In this document: piece by piece, positions 9,559 through 20,508 of the stretch
Numbering within the stretch: position 1 is the stretch's first letter
Layout: each line of letters opens with the position of its first letter
Origin: Hydnum rufescens UP504
Taxonomy: Eukaryota > Basidiomycota > Agaricomycetes > Cantharellales > Hydnaceae
NCBI GenBank assembly: GCA_014904985.1
Contig: MU129123.1
Span: forward strand, 33,042-91,985
Length of the DNA stretch: 58,944 bases
Direction: 5' to 3'
Translations under genes and position numbers: made by a program
Notes under the pieces: generated by a model
Databases searched by the model: none
Told to the model about the DNA's origin: nothing
What the model saw: only the letters and a program-made list of their open reading frames with translations

Positions 9559-11671
9559 TCATTCTTCTCCCAGAGAGTGAAGGAAAGTTTCATAAGTTAT
9601 ACAACCACCTAGGGTCTCCGGGTCCAAAGTTTCAGAGGTCTCGTCCTCTGTATCTTCACGAGCATCTCGTGCATGACGGAACAAACGGAGCAGGAGACGC
9701 ACCCAAACTGCAACGCTGCCAAACAGGGCCGTCGGTTCGTACATCCTCGACTTGCTCAAGAAATAGACCTTCTTTTCGGCAAGAGTGGGCATGTTGGATT
9801 TCCGCCAAACTTGGAAAGCCATCGTTGTTTCAATTCCTTCATGATAACGTGCCGTGTACCATACGGTCACCCAGAGGATTCGATTCGAGGTCATGCCGCA
9901 CCCAGTGTATCTTGTCAGTCTCGTCCAGGAGGTCGATAGCCATGAAAGGCAGAGTGCCAGTGCGAAATCGACGGTCGAGATGAAGACTTCGATACTGGGG
10001 ATCGACTTCGACCGCCAAATCGAAATCGATAAGGACGCCAATCACCCGGTTTTCCTTCCCACGGCAGAACATGATATTATTCATGCTGATGTCCCGGTGA
10101 AGGATTTTTGGACCCTCATGAAGAGCACGATGACCTAACAAAAAACCTTAATGGTTATAGCCAATGATCGAACAAGATGCTTACACTTGACGACATCAAT
10201 AATCACTTGAGTCAAGTCGGATGCCGTGTGCAGTTGCGTCATAGGGAAATAACTATCCATGACGGTGACGCACAATACCCGACGATCGTCATTCTCGAAA
10301 GTGCATTTCCCCCGTGGGCCATCGACTGTCGAATAAAAGTCTTGATGAAGTAGCACTTGTGGAATATAGCCAAGTATGTGCTCGTCATTTTGATTCAAGG
10401 CATACGTCTGAGCTGCCTCGAAAAAATGGACTTCACTTGTCCTCCACCGCGAAGGCCAGCTGATCTTCACCATAAGGTCTTTTCCAGACAAGTCGGAGTG
10501 ATCCTTAACCTCGCCCTTGATGACACATGTGCCCCGTCCAATAAGGGCACACTGCCGGTAAACGATTTCCTTGAGAGTCACAACTACCCTGTTGTGGAAT
10601 CTAATCACAGTTCCCGTGGAAGGTTTGGGAGAAGTGGTGCCTTGCGGTGCCTCAGACTCGTGGTCGAACACGGGAGGAGGGGTAGGCTGATTCATTTGAC
10701 GTTCTGAATAACGGGATCCAGCGGGTAGAGGCCGCATGAGTGTAAAGGTGTCATAAATGGTAAAATCATGGAAGCCCCAGCCGCCAGGGGAAAGAGAGCC
10801 CATGGCAGAAATCACCCTGCCGAAGACAGCCAAGTCGGTAACGCGAAAAGCTACTGACTTGACTATTCCCACTCGATCGTAGAAACACAGACACATGCTT
10901 ATATCTTGGATTGTAATGTTAATGACGTGGTTACGATATCGCTCGCGAGATAGCATTTCGAGCGCATAGGAGGCACTCTGTAGTCGCTCGTCCGTGTGGG
11001 CTGCCGTTCGATCGGATCTTTGGGCTTGTGGCTGCTGAGAAAGCGGGCTACCAGCTGCCGGCTTCCGGGAACCTTCGTTTGACACGGACCCCATGTCCAA
11101 GTCTGCAGTTTCGCTATCATACCCGTGGGACGGGACAGGAAGTAAATGAGACGCACTCATTACAGGCTCTGCTTCTTTCTCGCCCTCCGTCTTTTTGACC
11201 AGTGAATTCGATGGAATAATACACATCGTTCCAATAAAAGCTGGGGCCTTCAGGGAGTTCTGCACCATATTCGAGCTGACTGTTTGCAAAAACGAGGACG
11301 ACGTCTGGTTTGGGCTCCGCGACTGACTCTTGAATGAGCCTCAGATGATTGTGACAAAACGTCCGGTCCGAGACCTTTCGATAATTCAAGAGGCGGTTTG
11401 CCTGGCTTGCAAAGGGCTCGTACCTGCTTCTTTCGTCGGCCCGAAAACAAAATTCGTCCAAAAGCTCCCTGGTTTCCTTTGCATCGCATAATTCTTCCAG
11501 AATCCAGTGGTCGATGCAATCCCCGAGAGAGCAGCATAACATATGCTCGACAAAGTAGTTCACGGGAATTGCTTTTCGGTATCTCAGATCTTCATCGATC
11601 AGGTGTTTCGAGTCTGCTACACCATGAGACGTTCCGTCCGAGTAACTTGAGAGAGCCTTAGCAAATGACAT
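9559..11671 (-). CDS. FunK1-family protein kinase, copy D
   Basis: Fungal-specific FunK1 kinase, about 640 residues over several frames. The N-terminal part (11117-11671) has IPVNYFVEHMLCCSLGD, the EFCFRADERSRYEPFA block and FYWNDVYYSIEF. The middle (10135-11289) runs through VINITIQDISMCLCFYDRVG, GWGFHDFTIYDTF, LIGRGTCVIKGEV, the VAIK-type lysine in DLMVKISWPSRWRTSE and VLCVTVMDSYFPM. After an apparent intron, the catalytic loop KILHRDISMNNIMF and the metal-binding DFDLA (10000-10100) and RFRTGTLPFMAIDLL follow; the C-lobe ends at 9559. All key residues (Lys, HRD Asp, Asn, DFD Asp) are present. A few frame changes could be introns or damage. FunK1 kinases are expanded in multicellular basidiomycetes; their substrates are unknown. 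Confidence 0.75.
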
Positions 11672-11789
11672 TGAGTGGACGAGGGGAAACCGTGATTTCC
11701 AGGGGTTTGATGAGTGGCAAGCAAAGAATATTCTAGCTTTGTAGAAGGTGTTAAACCCCTCCCCGACTCTGAAAGAGATGGTGGATTAG

Positions 11790-12180
11790 TCCTGCTGCGA
11801 CTTGGGACTCAAGTTGACTGAAGTCGCAAGTCTAGCCTTCGGCAAACGTCACGCGAGCGTGACGTCTGCCTCCAGACGGTCATCTTACTGTTAGTAACGG
11901 AAGTAGAGTCGATCGGGGCTCCATGCGCATGTGGGATGTCTTGGGAAGGTTTCTATGACCAACCAGTCGAGCGGGAAAGTGCAGAGAATCGCTAAGGTAG
12001 TTCTCGAGGGCAAGGTCTGCAGGTCAACTTCACTTCATTACCCAAGTACAAGACAACATGCTGATGCGTGAATTTCATTCTTAACCTAATCTGGTAATAC
12101 TGGTATTTGATTCCAGCTGGGAAGAGAATAAGCTATCCTCCTCGAGTCCATGATTGCAAAATTCCAATACGTCAATAATA
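11790..12180. repeat. Intergenic segment X, copy 4
   Basis: Shortened and diverged copy of X between FunK1 copy D and coiled-coil copy 3. The palindrome remains at 11842-11869 (GGCAAACGTCACGC next to GAGCGTGACGTCTGCC, loop almost lost). Confidence 0.75.
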
Positions 12181-12849
12181 GTGACTTTGAATGCATTCAA
12201 GAGACCCAAAATTCCAGGGACGAGCCCAGGCGTCGACGGTCCCAATTAAAACGAAATAGCACAGGCAGTAGTAATAAAATCACAGCACCTATCAAATGAT
12301 TTCAATCACGGTACACTCCTCCACAACTAGACGTGGCTAGATAGTCAGCCAGCAGCTCGAAGACATGACTCTATCGACGGTAACCCAAGAAGGCAGACCA
12401 CCGAAACTCAAATCACGGAAATTGAATGATGCGCATGATCTAGACAGGTAGTGGACATCCAAATTCGAGTCATGGAAATGCAGAACATTAGGCTAGAAGG
12501 ACGAGGCCAAAGAACAAGATGAAATCGATCAAATGGTTGAAGGGAAGCGCGAATTTTGGGATTATATGACGATTTTCCAGATATGGAAGGCAACTGGCCG
12601 CGGTTTCCAAATGGGATCAAATTTCCGCCGAGATATTCGATTGGCTGACATGTGGAACGAGTGGACGATGGGTGTACGAGAAAACAGCCCGAAAGAGCTA
12701 ATGTGCATCCGCGTTATAAGCGTAGTTGAACAGATAGAAAAATGTGCCGAGGAACCGAGCAAAACCGAGGAACGGCTAGGAAGAATAACCAACTTGGAAA
12801 TTAGCTTAACAGCCGGAAAGAACTATCAGAATCCGAGTGTCTCACCTTT

Positions 12850-13698
12850 GTGTGCAACATGCCAGAGCGCCCCCGACGATGCTTCAACTCGTACAGACCT
12901 GACGACGATCGCGAGACTCAACCTCGAACAGTCGAAAGGGGTTACAGATATAGGCATGTCCACTCGGTTTCTAAAGGGGCGGTAGATAAGCATCGGGCCT
13001 CGAGGTCGCAAGAGCCCCCGCCCTCGCGACAACAGACACCAAGTCGGTGAAACTCCGACACCTGATCCAGGACGCACCAAACTGTTGAACCTGCTCAAGG
13101 ACCTCAACGAGGCTGGGGAGATAAACCTAACGATTCCGCACTCGCCTTCTCCTGGGGGACCCGGCACCAAGAACGGGCCCTCGACCTCGACTGCACAGCT
13201 GGAGTCAAGCACGCCCTCCGCTGGCTTACTAGTAGCCCCGGAATTGCTCAAAAATGTGGGTGACGGCGGCAGCGCAGATGGCGTCGTGCGATAAGGAGTT
13301 GCAGGAGATGTGGAAGGACCATAAAGAGGAATTCGAGCGCATCCGCAATGACGCCAACAGGATTTCCCAATGCACGGAGGAATTAATGGAAAACTTGGAG
13401 GCATTGACATCTGCGATGCATAGATGTTTCGATTCCATTGAAGTTCAACAACAGCACGCTGCATATTCGGCACACGCGGTAAACAATGCCCTGCGAACGG
13501 TACTTCGCGAGATTCTCATTGGACAACTATTGCCTCATGAACGAATTGTTTAGAGGAGCACTTGTGGGAATCTCGTACCACGTCGATGACTTGGACCCCC
13601 GATTCACGGCCCTTGAGAATGCAGTACAAAACGTGTTGGATGATTGGAATTCACCATCGCCAATCGCGCATCTAGTCGTGGATAGGCCACAGAAATAA
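12850..13698 (+). CDS. Uncharacterised coiled-coil protein, copy 3
   Basis: Same domain order as copy 2: Arg-rich N-terminus (MPERPRRCFNSYRPDDDRE), TPDPGRTKLLNLLKDLNE helix, SPSPGGPGTKNGPSTST linker, LLVAPELLKNV, coiled coil (MASCDKELQEMWKDHKEEFE to SIEVQQQHAAYSAH), then GALVGISYHVDDLDPRFTAL and the conserved end IAHLVVDRPQK. Changes of frame near 13010-13040, 13255-13265 and 13490-13550 break a continuous reading; the last could be a short GT-AG intron ending in TTTAG at about 13553. An upstream acidic segment (12533-12640, EFWDY) in the direct orientation may be an additional exon. Function unknown. Divergent from FunK1 copy D across about 1.2 kb. Confidence 0.6.
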
Positions 13699-14470
13699 CG
13701 AATACAGTATGGTTGGGAAGTAGGAGGTCGGGTCGACTGTCGACCTGGTTCGGGTGCTGCAGCATTGGCACACAAAGAAGACGAGCGATCGTAATCCGCA
13801 ACGGACGTGTCCAGAAGTCCTCCGCGAGCGGCAAACGCCCGCCACCCGGTAACCCTACCCGATACATGGTCCTATGTCTTTCTCTCTCACTCTCACGGCG
13901 TCCCTCTTTTCCTTTCTATTCCCAGTATTGATCTATTCCCGTATCTCTATGCTTCCGTATATCTTACATCCTTTTCTCTTTCCCCCATATTTCATTCCCC
14001 CTTCGTCCCGCAGTTCACAAGTGTACAGTATGATCATAGGGGCTTTTCCCCAGTTCTTTCCGTGTCCTCACAACCCAAAATTGCTCATATCTCTTCCCCT
14101 CTTCCCACCCCTCCCCCACCTGTACTACCTTCCCCTTATCCTTTTCCCATCTTCATCTTTTCTCCCTGGCTACCCAGTGTTTCTACTCATAGTGCTTTTC
14201 TGACTGCAAACTGAATGGATCTGGAATGTTTGATTGATTGGATTGAGATTGTCACCATGTACTGTCCTATACCATCACTATCGATGAAAGACAAGTACAG
14301 TGTAGTCAGGTAATTCTGTGTCTCACATCTCAATGGGCCACAATTATTATTAAGACTCAAGCTGACTTCAAGCCAAGCCTTGGCAACACTGATGGTACCT
14401 ATCTTAGGACTCCTGTGTGACTGACCAGCCTGAGTCATCACAGTGTGTCGGGGATTAGCAGGCCCAAGTA
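13699..14470. other. Conserved non-coding spacer, second copy
   Basis: Aligns with 8743-9540, including the pyrimidine-rich tract (13880-14180) and the GACTCAAGCTGACTTCAAGCC...GGCAACACT stretch near 14354-14392. No gene is seen. Confidence 0.6.
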
Positions 14471-14479
14471 TGGATATCG

Positions 14480-16830
14480 AATAGTAGAAATGTACAGAGA
14501 GGACTGCATCATTCTTCTCCCAGAGAGTGAAGGAAAGTTTGTAAGTTATACGACCACCTAGGGTCTCTGCGTCCAAAGTTTCAGAAGTCTCGTCCTCTGC
14601 ATCTTCACGAGCAATCTCGTGCATCACGGAACAAACGAAGCAGAAGACCCGCCCAAACTGCAACTCTACCGAACAGGGCCGTCGCTTTGTACTCCCTCCG
14701 CGTGATCAAGAGCCAACCTTTCTCCTTGGCGAGCTGCTTCATGTCGGATTTCCGCCAAACCTGGAAAGCCATCGTTGTTTCAATTCCTTCATGATAACGC
14801 GCCGTGTACCATACAGTCACCCAGAGGATGGATTCGAGGTCATGCCGCACGCCAGTGTATCTTGTCAGTCTCGGCTAGGAGGTCGATAGCCATAAAAGGC
14901 AGAGTGCCAGTGCGAAATCGACGGTCGAGCTGGAGACTTCCATGCTGGGGATCAACTTCCACAAACACCGCCAAATCGAAATCGATAAGGACGCCAATCA
15001 CCCGGTTGTCCTTCCCACGACGGAACATAATATTATTCATACTGATGTCCCGATGAAGGATTTTTGCACCGTCGTGAAGACACGATGACCTAACCAAAAA
15101 ACCTTAACGATTATGTGGAAAGCCATGATCAAACAAGATACTGACATTTAACGACATCAATAATCACTTGAGTGAAGTCGGATGCCGTGTGCAGTTGGGT
15201 CATAGGCAAGTAACTATCCATGACGATGACGCGCAACACCCGATGATCGTCATTCTCGAAAGCGCATTTCCCCCGTGGGCCATCGACCGTCGAATAAAAG
15301 TCTTGATGAAGTAGCACTTGTGGAATATGGCCAAGTATATGCTCCTCATTTTGATTCAAGGCATAGGTGTGAGCTGCCTCTAAAAAATCGACTTCACTTG
15401 TCCTCCACCGCGAAGGCCAGCTGATCTTCACCATAAGGTCTTTTCCAGACAACTCAGAGCGACCCTTAACCTCGCCCCTGATGACACAGGTGCCTCGTCC
15501 AATGAGGGCATACTGCCGGTAAACGATTTCCTTGAGAGTCACGACTTCCCCGTTGTGGAATCTAATCACAGTTCCCGTAAAGGTTCGGGAGAAGTAGTCG
15601 CTCGTGGTGCCTTAGACTCGTGGTCGAACATGGGAGGAGGGCGGGCTTGTTCATTTGACGTTGTGAATGACGGGTCCCGGTGGGCTGCGGCCGGACGTGC
15701 GTAAAAGAGCCATAACTGATAAAATCATGGAAGCCCCACCCGCTAGGGGAGAGAGAGCCCATGGCAAACATCACCCTGCCGAAGAGAGCCAAGTCGAGAA
15801 CACTAAAAGCTGCCGACATGATGACTCCGACTCGATCGTAGAACCACAGGCGCATGCTTGTATCTTGGATCGTAATGTTGATGACGTGGCTGCGATATCG
15901 CCCATGAGATAGCATTTCAAGCGCATAGAAGCACTCTGTCGTCGCTCTTCCGAATGGTCCGCCCTGTGATCAGATTTCTTGGCTTGTGGTTGTCCAGAGG
16001 GCGGGCTACCAGCTGCTCGCTTCCGGGAATCTTCGTTTGACATGGATTTCATCCGCAAGTCCGCGGTTCCGCCAGTATACCCGTGGGACGGAACAGAAAG
16101 CGAATAGGATACACTCGTTACAGCCTCTGCTGCCTTCTCGGGCTCTGTTGCTTTAACCTTGAATTCGATGGAACAATGCACATCGTCCCAATAAAAGCCA
16201 ACTGTGGGACCATTAGGGAGTTCTGCACCATAGTCGAGCTGAGGACTCTTGGTGGAAACAAGGACGACGTCTGGTTTGCGCTCCGCCACTGAGCCTTGAA
16301 TGATCTTCGGATCATTGCGACAGAATGTCAGGCCGAGGGCTTTCGAGAATTCAGAAGTGGTTTGCCAGGTTTGCAAATGGCTGGTACCTGGTGGTCTCTG
16401 CGCCCGTCTGGGAGCAAAATTCCTCCAGAAGGTCCTTGGTGTCCTTGGCAGCACATAACTGCTTCAGGGCTGGGTCATCGATGCTACCCCCGAGGGAGTA
16501 GCATAGCATATGCTCGACGAATTGGTCCACGGGGATTTCTTTGCGGTACTTAAGATCCTCATCGATCAGCGGTCTCAGCTCTGCTACACCACGAGACGAC
16601 TCGTCTGAGTGGCTTGAGACGCCCTTAGCGAATGGAGTTGAGTTAACGGGCGGGATTTGCGGCTCAGTGCCAGCTGTTTGTTGAGCGGGAGCCAAAGAAT
16701 ATTGAATATCTGGGGGTGCGTATTGATCGCGACGAGGAAGTGGACCGGGACGTATTTCCACAGAAGGGAGAAGACCTCCTGGAGCTCGAGCTTTGTCGCG
16801 ATCAGAATAGGGAACCTTGCTGCCAGACAT
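14480..16830 (-). CDS. FunK1-family protein kinase, copy E
   Basis: The most complete FunK1 copy. I place the start at the ATG of MSGSKVPYSDRDKARAPGG (16830), which gives an N-terminal extension missing from the other copies. Following blocks: IPVDQFVEHMLCYSLGG, EEFCSQTGAETTRYQPFANL, RKPDVVLVSTKSPQLDYG, FYWDDVHCSIEF, a Ser/Pro/Lys-rich linker, VINITIQDTSMRLWFYDRVG, GWGFHDFISY, GKDLMVKISWPSRW (ATP-binding Lys), HRDISMNNIMF (about 15025-15060), LIDFDLA, RFRTGTLPFMAIDLL, and WYTARYHEGIETTMAFQVW. Introns or frame breaks occur near 16360, 15910, 15560, 15120 and 14850. Catalytic residues are conserved, so an active Ser/Thr kinase is possible if splicing repairs the frame. It bounds the repeat array on the right. 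Confidence 0.75.
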
Positions 16831-16869
16831 TCGAGGCTCAGTACGTAGAGGGAATGGACGAACAATCAA

Positions 16870-17376
16870 CTAGCATCTTACGTAAGTAGTCCCAAAGTAA
16901 TGTACAGTCATAAGCCTCACGTCAGGTTCTGAAAGCAGCTGGCATTAGATGATCGGTAATATAAAAGCAAGCCTCTAATTCAATAGGCTCTGTACTGCAT
17001 TACTATTAGCTAGGGGTGCGTCCGCTGGACCTGGACACTTCCCGGTTCGAGTTCAGCGAATTTACGGACCACCACCCATTCCCGGTCGCATTGCCTGAGT
17101 TGCTGTCCACTACTCCCGACTATGACATGTATCCTAATGTAAACTTAATAGACCACCCCATTCGTTAGGAAAATCTATTTTCAGGATCGATAAGTAGCTT
17201 TTGGATAAACTCGTGTGTCGCGAGTACAAACAGTGAGTATACATGATACTATTATATATAAAGAGCGCTAAGTGCGACTCGAGACGCACGCACGTGACAA
17301 CGTACGCCGTAGTCGATACCGCATTTAACAGCTGACAGAAAAATGCCTGGGATAATGAAGCAGCCACAGGTCGATC
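16870..17376. other. Intergenic region, nothing recognised
   Basis: About 500 bases between the FunK1 copy E start and the RING gene stop. It includes the likely FunK1 promoter side, a TATATAAAGAGCG motif near 17253 and the RING gene 3' flank. No ORF with family similarity and no convincing RNA gene. Confidence 0.5.
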
Positions 17377-18261
17377 TCAGTATTTCAAACCCAGAAAACT
17401 TGACAAAGACCTTGCAACAGACTGACAGCCATGAACAACCCGTGATGACGACTGTATACACCCAAGAAAGAGAGAAGAAAGCGCACACGTAAAGTAAAAA
17501 AAGGGCGTAAAGTTCGTAATAATCGTCCGAGGCCCATCCGGGTGTACGACCAATCTGTTGTAAGCAAACAAGTGGTTTAAACAGTAAGGCGCCCTACATG
17601 CATGACATCGAGCCCTGGTCCCATTCCTTTCTGCAGTACTCACGACTAGCTCACGACACGTCTGGCACAACTGGTGCCCACAAAATGACGAGGCTACGGA
17701 GACTCGAACCGTCATGTCTTCAAAACATATCGGACATTCAGAATCAGCGATGTGCGTTTCTGGACGGTTTATCTCTGTTCCTGAACGTTCTGCATGCGAG
17801 GAGAGTGAAAGCTTCTCCCGGGGCAGGATGACTATCTGAGACAAAGGGGGTAACGAGGAAACGGGCGTCGTCGACAAGGGTTGTCGTGGTTGCGACCGTG
17901 CGCGGACAGATGGCATTGGAGATGGTGCGGCTCCTGAAGGTAGACGGTGCACTTGCTGCATTCCATCATTATTATGGGAAACTGTGGGAGGTCTCGCCCA
18001 CGGGAGGTTCCGCCAGGCCATTCTCCCCAACCAGACATAGCAGTAGAGCATGGATAGTCCAATCCCGGCTATTGCGATTCCGGCGATCACAGCAGGATGC
18101 AGTGCAGTGGTTTTTCTGACTCATTCATTGACCGTCAATTCAGGGGATCGCAGTCTGAAAACAAAGGACATGTAATCCACGTACCGTGAAGGCCTAGAGG
18201 ACGGGGTGATGGTAGGGGAGGTACCTGTAGCAGTGGTAGAACTGGATGTGGTGTTCGACAT
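17377..18261 (-). CDS. Membrane-anchored RING-finger E3 ubiquitin ligase (putative)
   Basis: Exon 1 (18261 leftward) encodes a short Ser/Thr-rich head, MSNTTSSSTTATGTSPTITP, with a GTACGTG donor. Exon 2 begins KTTALHPAV and contains a hydrophobic segment IAGIAIAGIGLSMLYCYVW, a single membrane span near residues 35-55. A Pro/Ser-rich linker follows, then a RING-type zinc domain CPICFED...CGHQLCQTCRE...RCHACRAPY (Cys/His ligands in C3HC4 order). A second hydrophobic stretch (FFYFTCALSSLFLGCI) lies near the C-terminus. RING domains recruit E2 enzymes for ubiquitin transfer; the substrate is unknown. The short Ser/Thr head before a membrane span is common in basidiomycete membrane proteins. It is divergent from NOB1, about 410 bp apart. 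Confidence 0.8.
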
Positions 18262-18673
18262 TGTTATTATCTTTATATCGATCGAGAAACTTACGCCATT
18301 ACAGTATGTCCTAACTTATCTTGAAGCTCAAAGCTCGATTTCGCCGTAGGAAGGGTATTATAGGGTCTGAGAAGGCTCTAATCTAAGATCATAACGCTAC
18401 TGTAAAAAGGGGGTGTAATTACACGTGCAATTCCGATAACTGATAACCTTACGTAACACCTGAAATTACGCATCGCCACCACTGGGAACGACATGAAGGA
18501 GACTGACACGAAACCAACTTTCTTTTCGTTATTTCGACCGCAATACCATATATTCCAAGCTTCTGACCATGTTCCCGGAGAATTAACCTTTGTGGCTGAA
18601 AAAGTATTGGCGCGAAAAAAATATCGGATGCAAAGCCGGGGTTTGCGTTTGCCTACCTGCACAAAAAATAACG

Positions 18674-20343
18674 ATGACACCAATGATAGATACATTGGTT
18701 CTTGACGCTGCCCCATTGTTGTCGCTCTCTCCTCTCAGAGGGATGGCCAAAATTTTGTCACTACCCCAGGAGTCATTGCAGAACTCAAAGACCAGCGTGC
18801 ACGGGAATACTTCGAACAATTGGGACTGACACAGGGCGTCCATGTCCAGGTCAGAAACCCTGATGCTACGGCTATAGCTGCGGGTGCGCACCAAATTGTA
18901 AATTTCTCCTCGCTCTTCTCAATTATTCTCTCTAGTCAGTGTCGCCGCTAAGAAATCGGGTGACTTTTCTGTGCTCTCGCGGACAGATCTGCTACTCTTG
19001 TCCTTAACATATAATTTGCATATGGGCGTCAGAGCTTCTGACTCCATGCCGTCTGCTACTCGGACCTCCGCGGATGTTAGCAGTTATCTATTTGCTACGG
19101 CAAACCGATTTCTCATGATTGTGCCTCCTCCCTTAGCCTGAAGATCCAGCCTCTGCCCTGGGATTGCCCGAGGACTTATCACAAGGAACAGAAACCAGGG
19201 ATTCTTATTCTGATCTCTCTGAGGACGAAGATGAAGACTTGAATACACCTCCAGAACGGGAGCCCGTGTTCGAGAACGTACGGGGAGAGACCCAGGCGAC
19301 AACACCCCGAATTCATCTCCACTTACTATTCCCCATCTTCCTGAATCGTCCTCACAAGCACCACTTTCAGAACAACCTTCGTCAGTTCTGGAATCAGAGC
19401 CCATGGCCCAGAAAATACCAGGAGAAAGTCAGACGAATGACGATCTCACATCTTCCGAGGACGTTTGTCTTCCAGATTTATCTGCACTCACAATTGTCGA
19501 CCTTCCTGAATCTTCCTCCCAACCGGCACCCTCAGAATTCCCCTCATCAACGCCAGTATTCCAAGACCCTTCGTCCGAAGATGACGGCGAAGGGGAATGG
19601 ATTACGCCCGACAACGTCGCGATTCACCAGGCTCGTGAACGCTTCTCCATACCCGACGCATCCGGGCGAAAGGCTGCGAAGACGATAGACGAGCCCTTGC
19701 ACGTTGCTTGCATGACTGCCGATTACGCCATGCAGAACGTGCTATTACATATGGGTCTCAATATTGTTGGACTTCACGGCAAGAAGATCACTACCGTGAA
19801 AAGTTGGGTATTGCGATGCCACGCTTGTTTCAAGTAAGGTTACATTTATAAACGCAAATCTTCACTGAGTATATTTCTCATTAGATTGTGTAAGGATCAA
19901 ACAAAAAATTCTGCCCGTCATGCGGCAATCCCACGCTCATTCGTACCTCCGTATCAACGAAGGCCGCTCCACTAGGTTCTGGTGGTGAAGCTGTAGTTCT
20001 GGTCCACCTCAAAAAGAACTTCCAGTATCGAAACCGGGGTACCGTATACTCCATACCGTCTCCAAAACCAGGCAACGCTAAAGGATCAAAGAACATCATC
20101 CTCCGAGAAGATCAAATCGAGTTTCAGCGAGGGCTCAAGAACGAGGAGGTTCGAGCACGCAAAGAGGGAAAGCGCCTAACGAGTGCTCTGGCCGCAGGGA
20201 ATGGGGCGGCGGGAAAAAGTTGGGTAGATCCGGATTGGATGCCAGATATGCTCCTTGGCCAAACATCGCGAAGGGGATCAGTTCTTCCGGAAGTAGGATA
20301 CGGAAAGCGAAACCCAAATGCTGTAAGGCAAAAGAAAAAATAG
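18674..20343 (+). CDS. NOB1: 20S pre-rRNA D-site endonuclease NOB1
   Basis: PIN-domain nuclease that makes the final cleavage producing 18S rRNA in the pre-40S particle. The N-terminus LVLDAAPLLSLSPLRG holds the first acidic residue of the PIN site; then PGVIAELKDQRAREYFEQLG and KKSGDFSVLSRTDLLLLSLT (second acidic cluster). An acidic Ser-rich middle follows, then the conserved WITPDN, MTADYAMQNVLLHMGLNI, and a zinc ribbon from CHACFK (end of an exon at about 19835) and CPSCGN. The basic C-terminus NPNAVRQKKK is family-typical. Introns: 18884-18935, one with donor near 19074, and one near 19836-19884. The frame breaks three times without a convincing intron (18747-18756, about 19265-19310, 19903-19908), probably sequence errors, because NOB1 is essential in studied fungi. 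Confidence 0.88.
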
Positions 20344-20508
20344 ACAGAAATAGATACCCGATTGTTAGGGAAAGTGCTTGTTACTTTCAGTTCAATCCGG
20401 CATCGTCCGGCGGCTCTGCTCACTTTTCCTTGGCCCTTGTTTCAGCTGCACAACATCTTCACTCGTGTCCTTCGCCCTACACTCGCCGCCGTCGCGCGAC
20501 ATAAATCA

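Larger units (their letters stand above)
6650..16830. repeat. Tandem array of FunK1 + coiled-coil units, period ~4.9-5.0 kb
   Basis: Corresponding landmarks recur at constant distance. FunK1 5' ends lie at 6638 and 11671. Coiled-coil start codons lie at 7905 and 12850, and their stops at 8742 and 13698. FunK1 3' ends lie at about 9559 and 14480. Each unit reads: FunK1 (leftward), segment X, upstream segment, coiled-coil gene (rightward), a pyrimidine-rich conserved spacer, next FunK1. The third kinase (E) is the most divergent and keeps the longest N-terminus, so it may be nearest the ancestral gene. Confidence 0.85.

Noticed and set aside
16990..17090. tRNA-like signal: TTAGCTAGGGG (A-box-like) followed by GGTTCGAGTTC (B-box-like)
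   Set aside because: The T-arm stem does not pair, no acceptor stem closes, and no plausible anticodon arm is found between the boxes.
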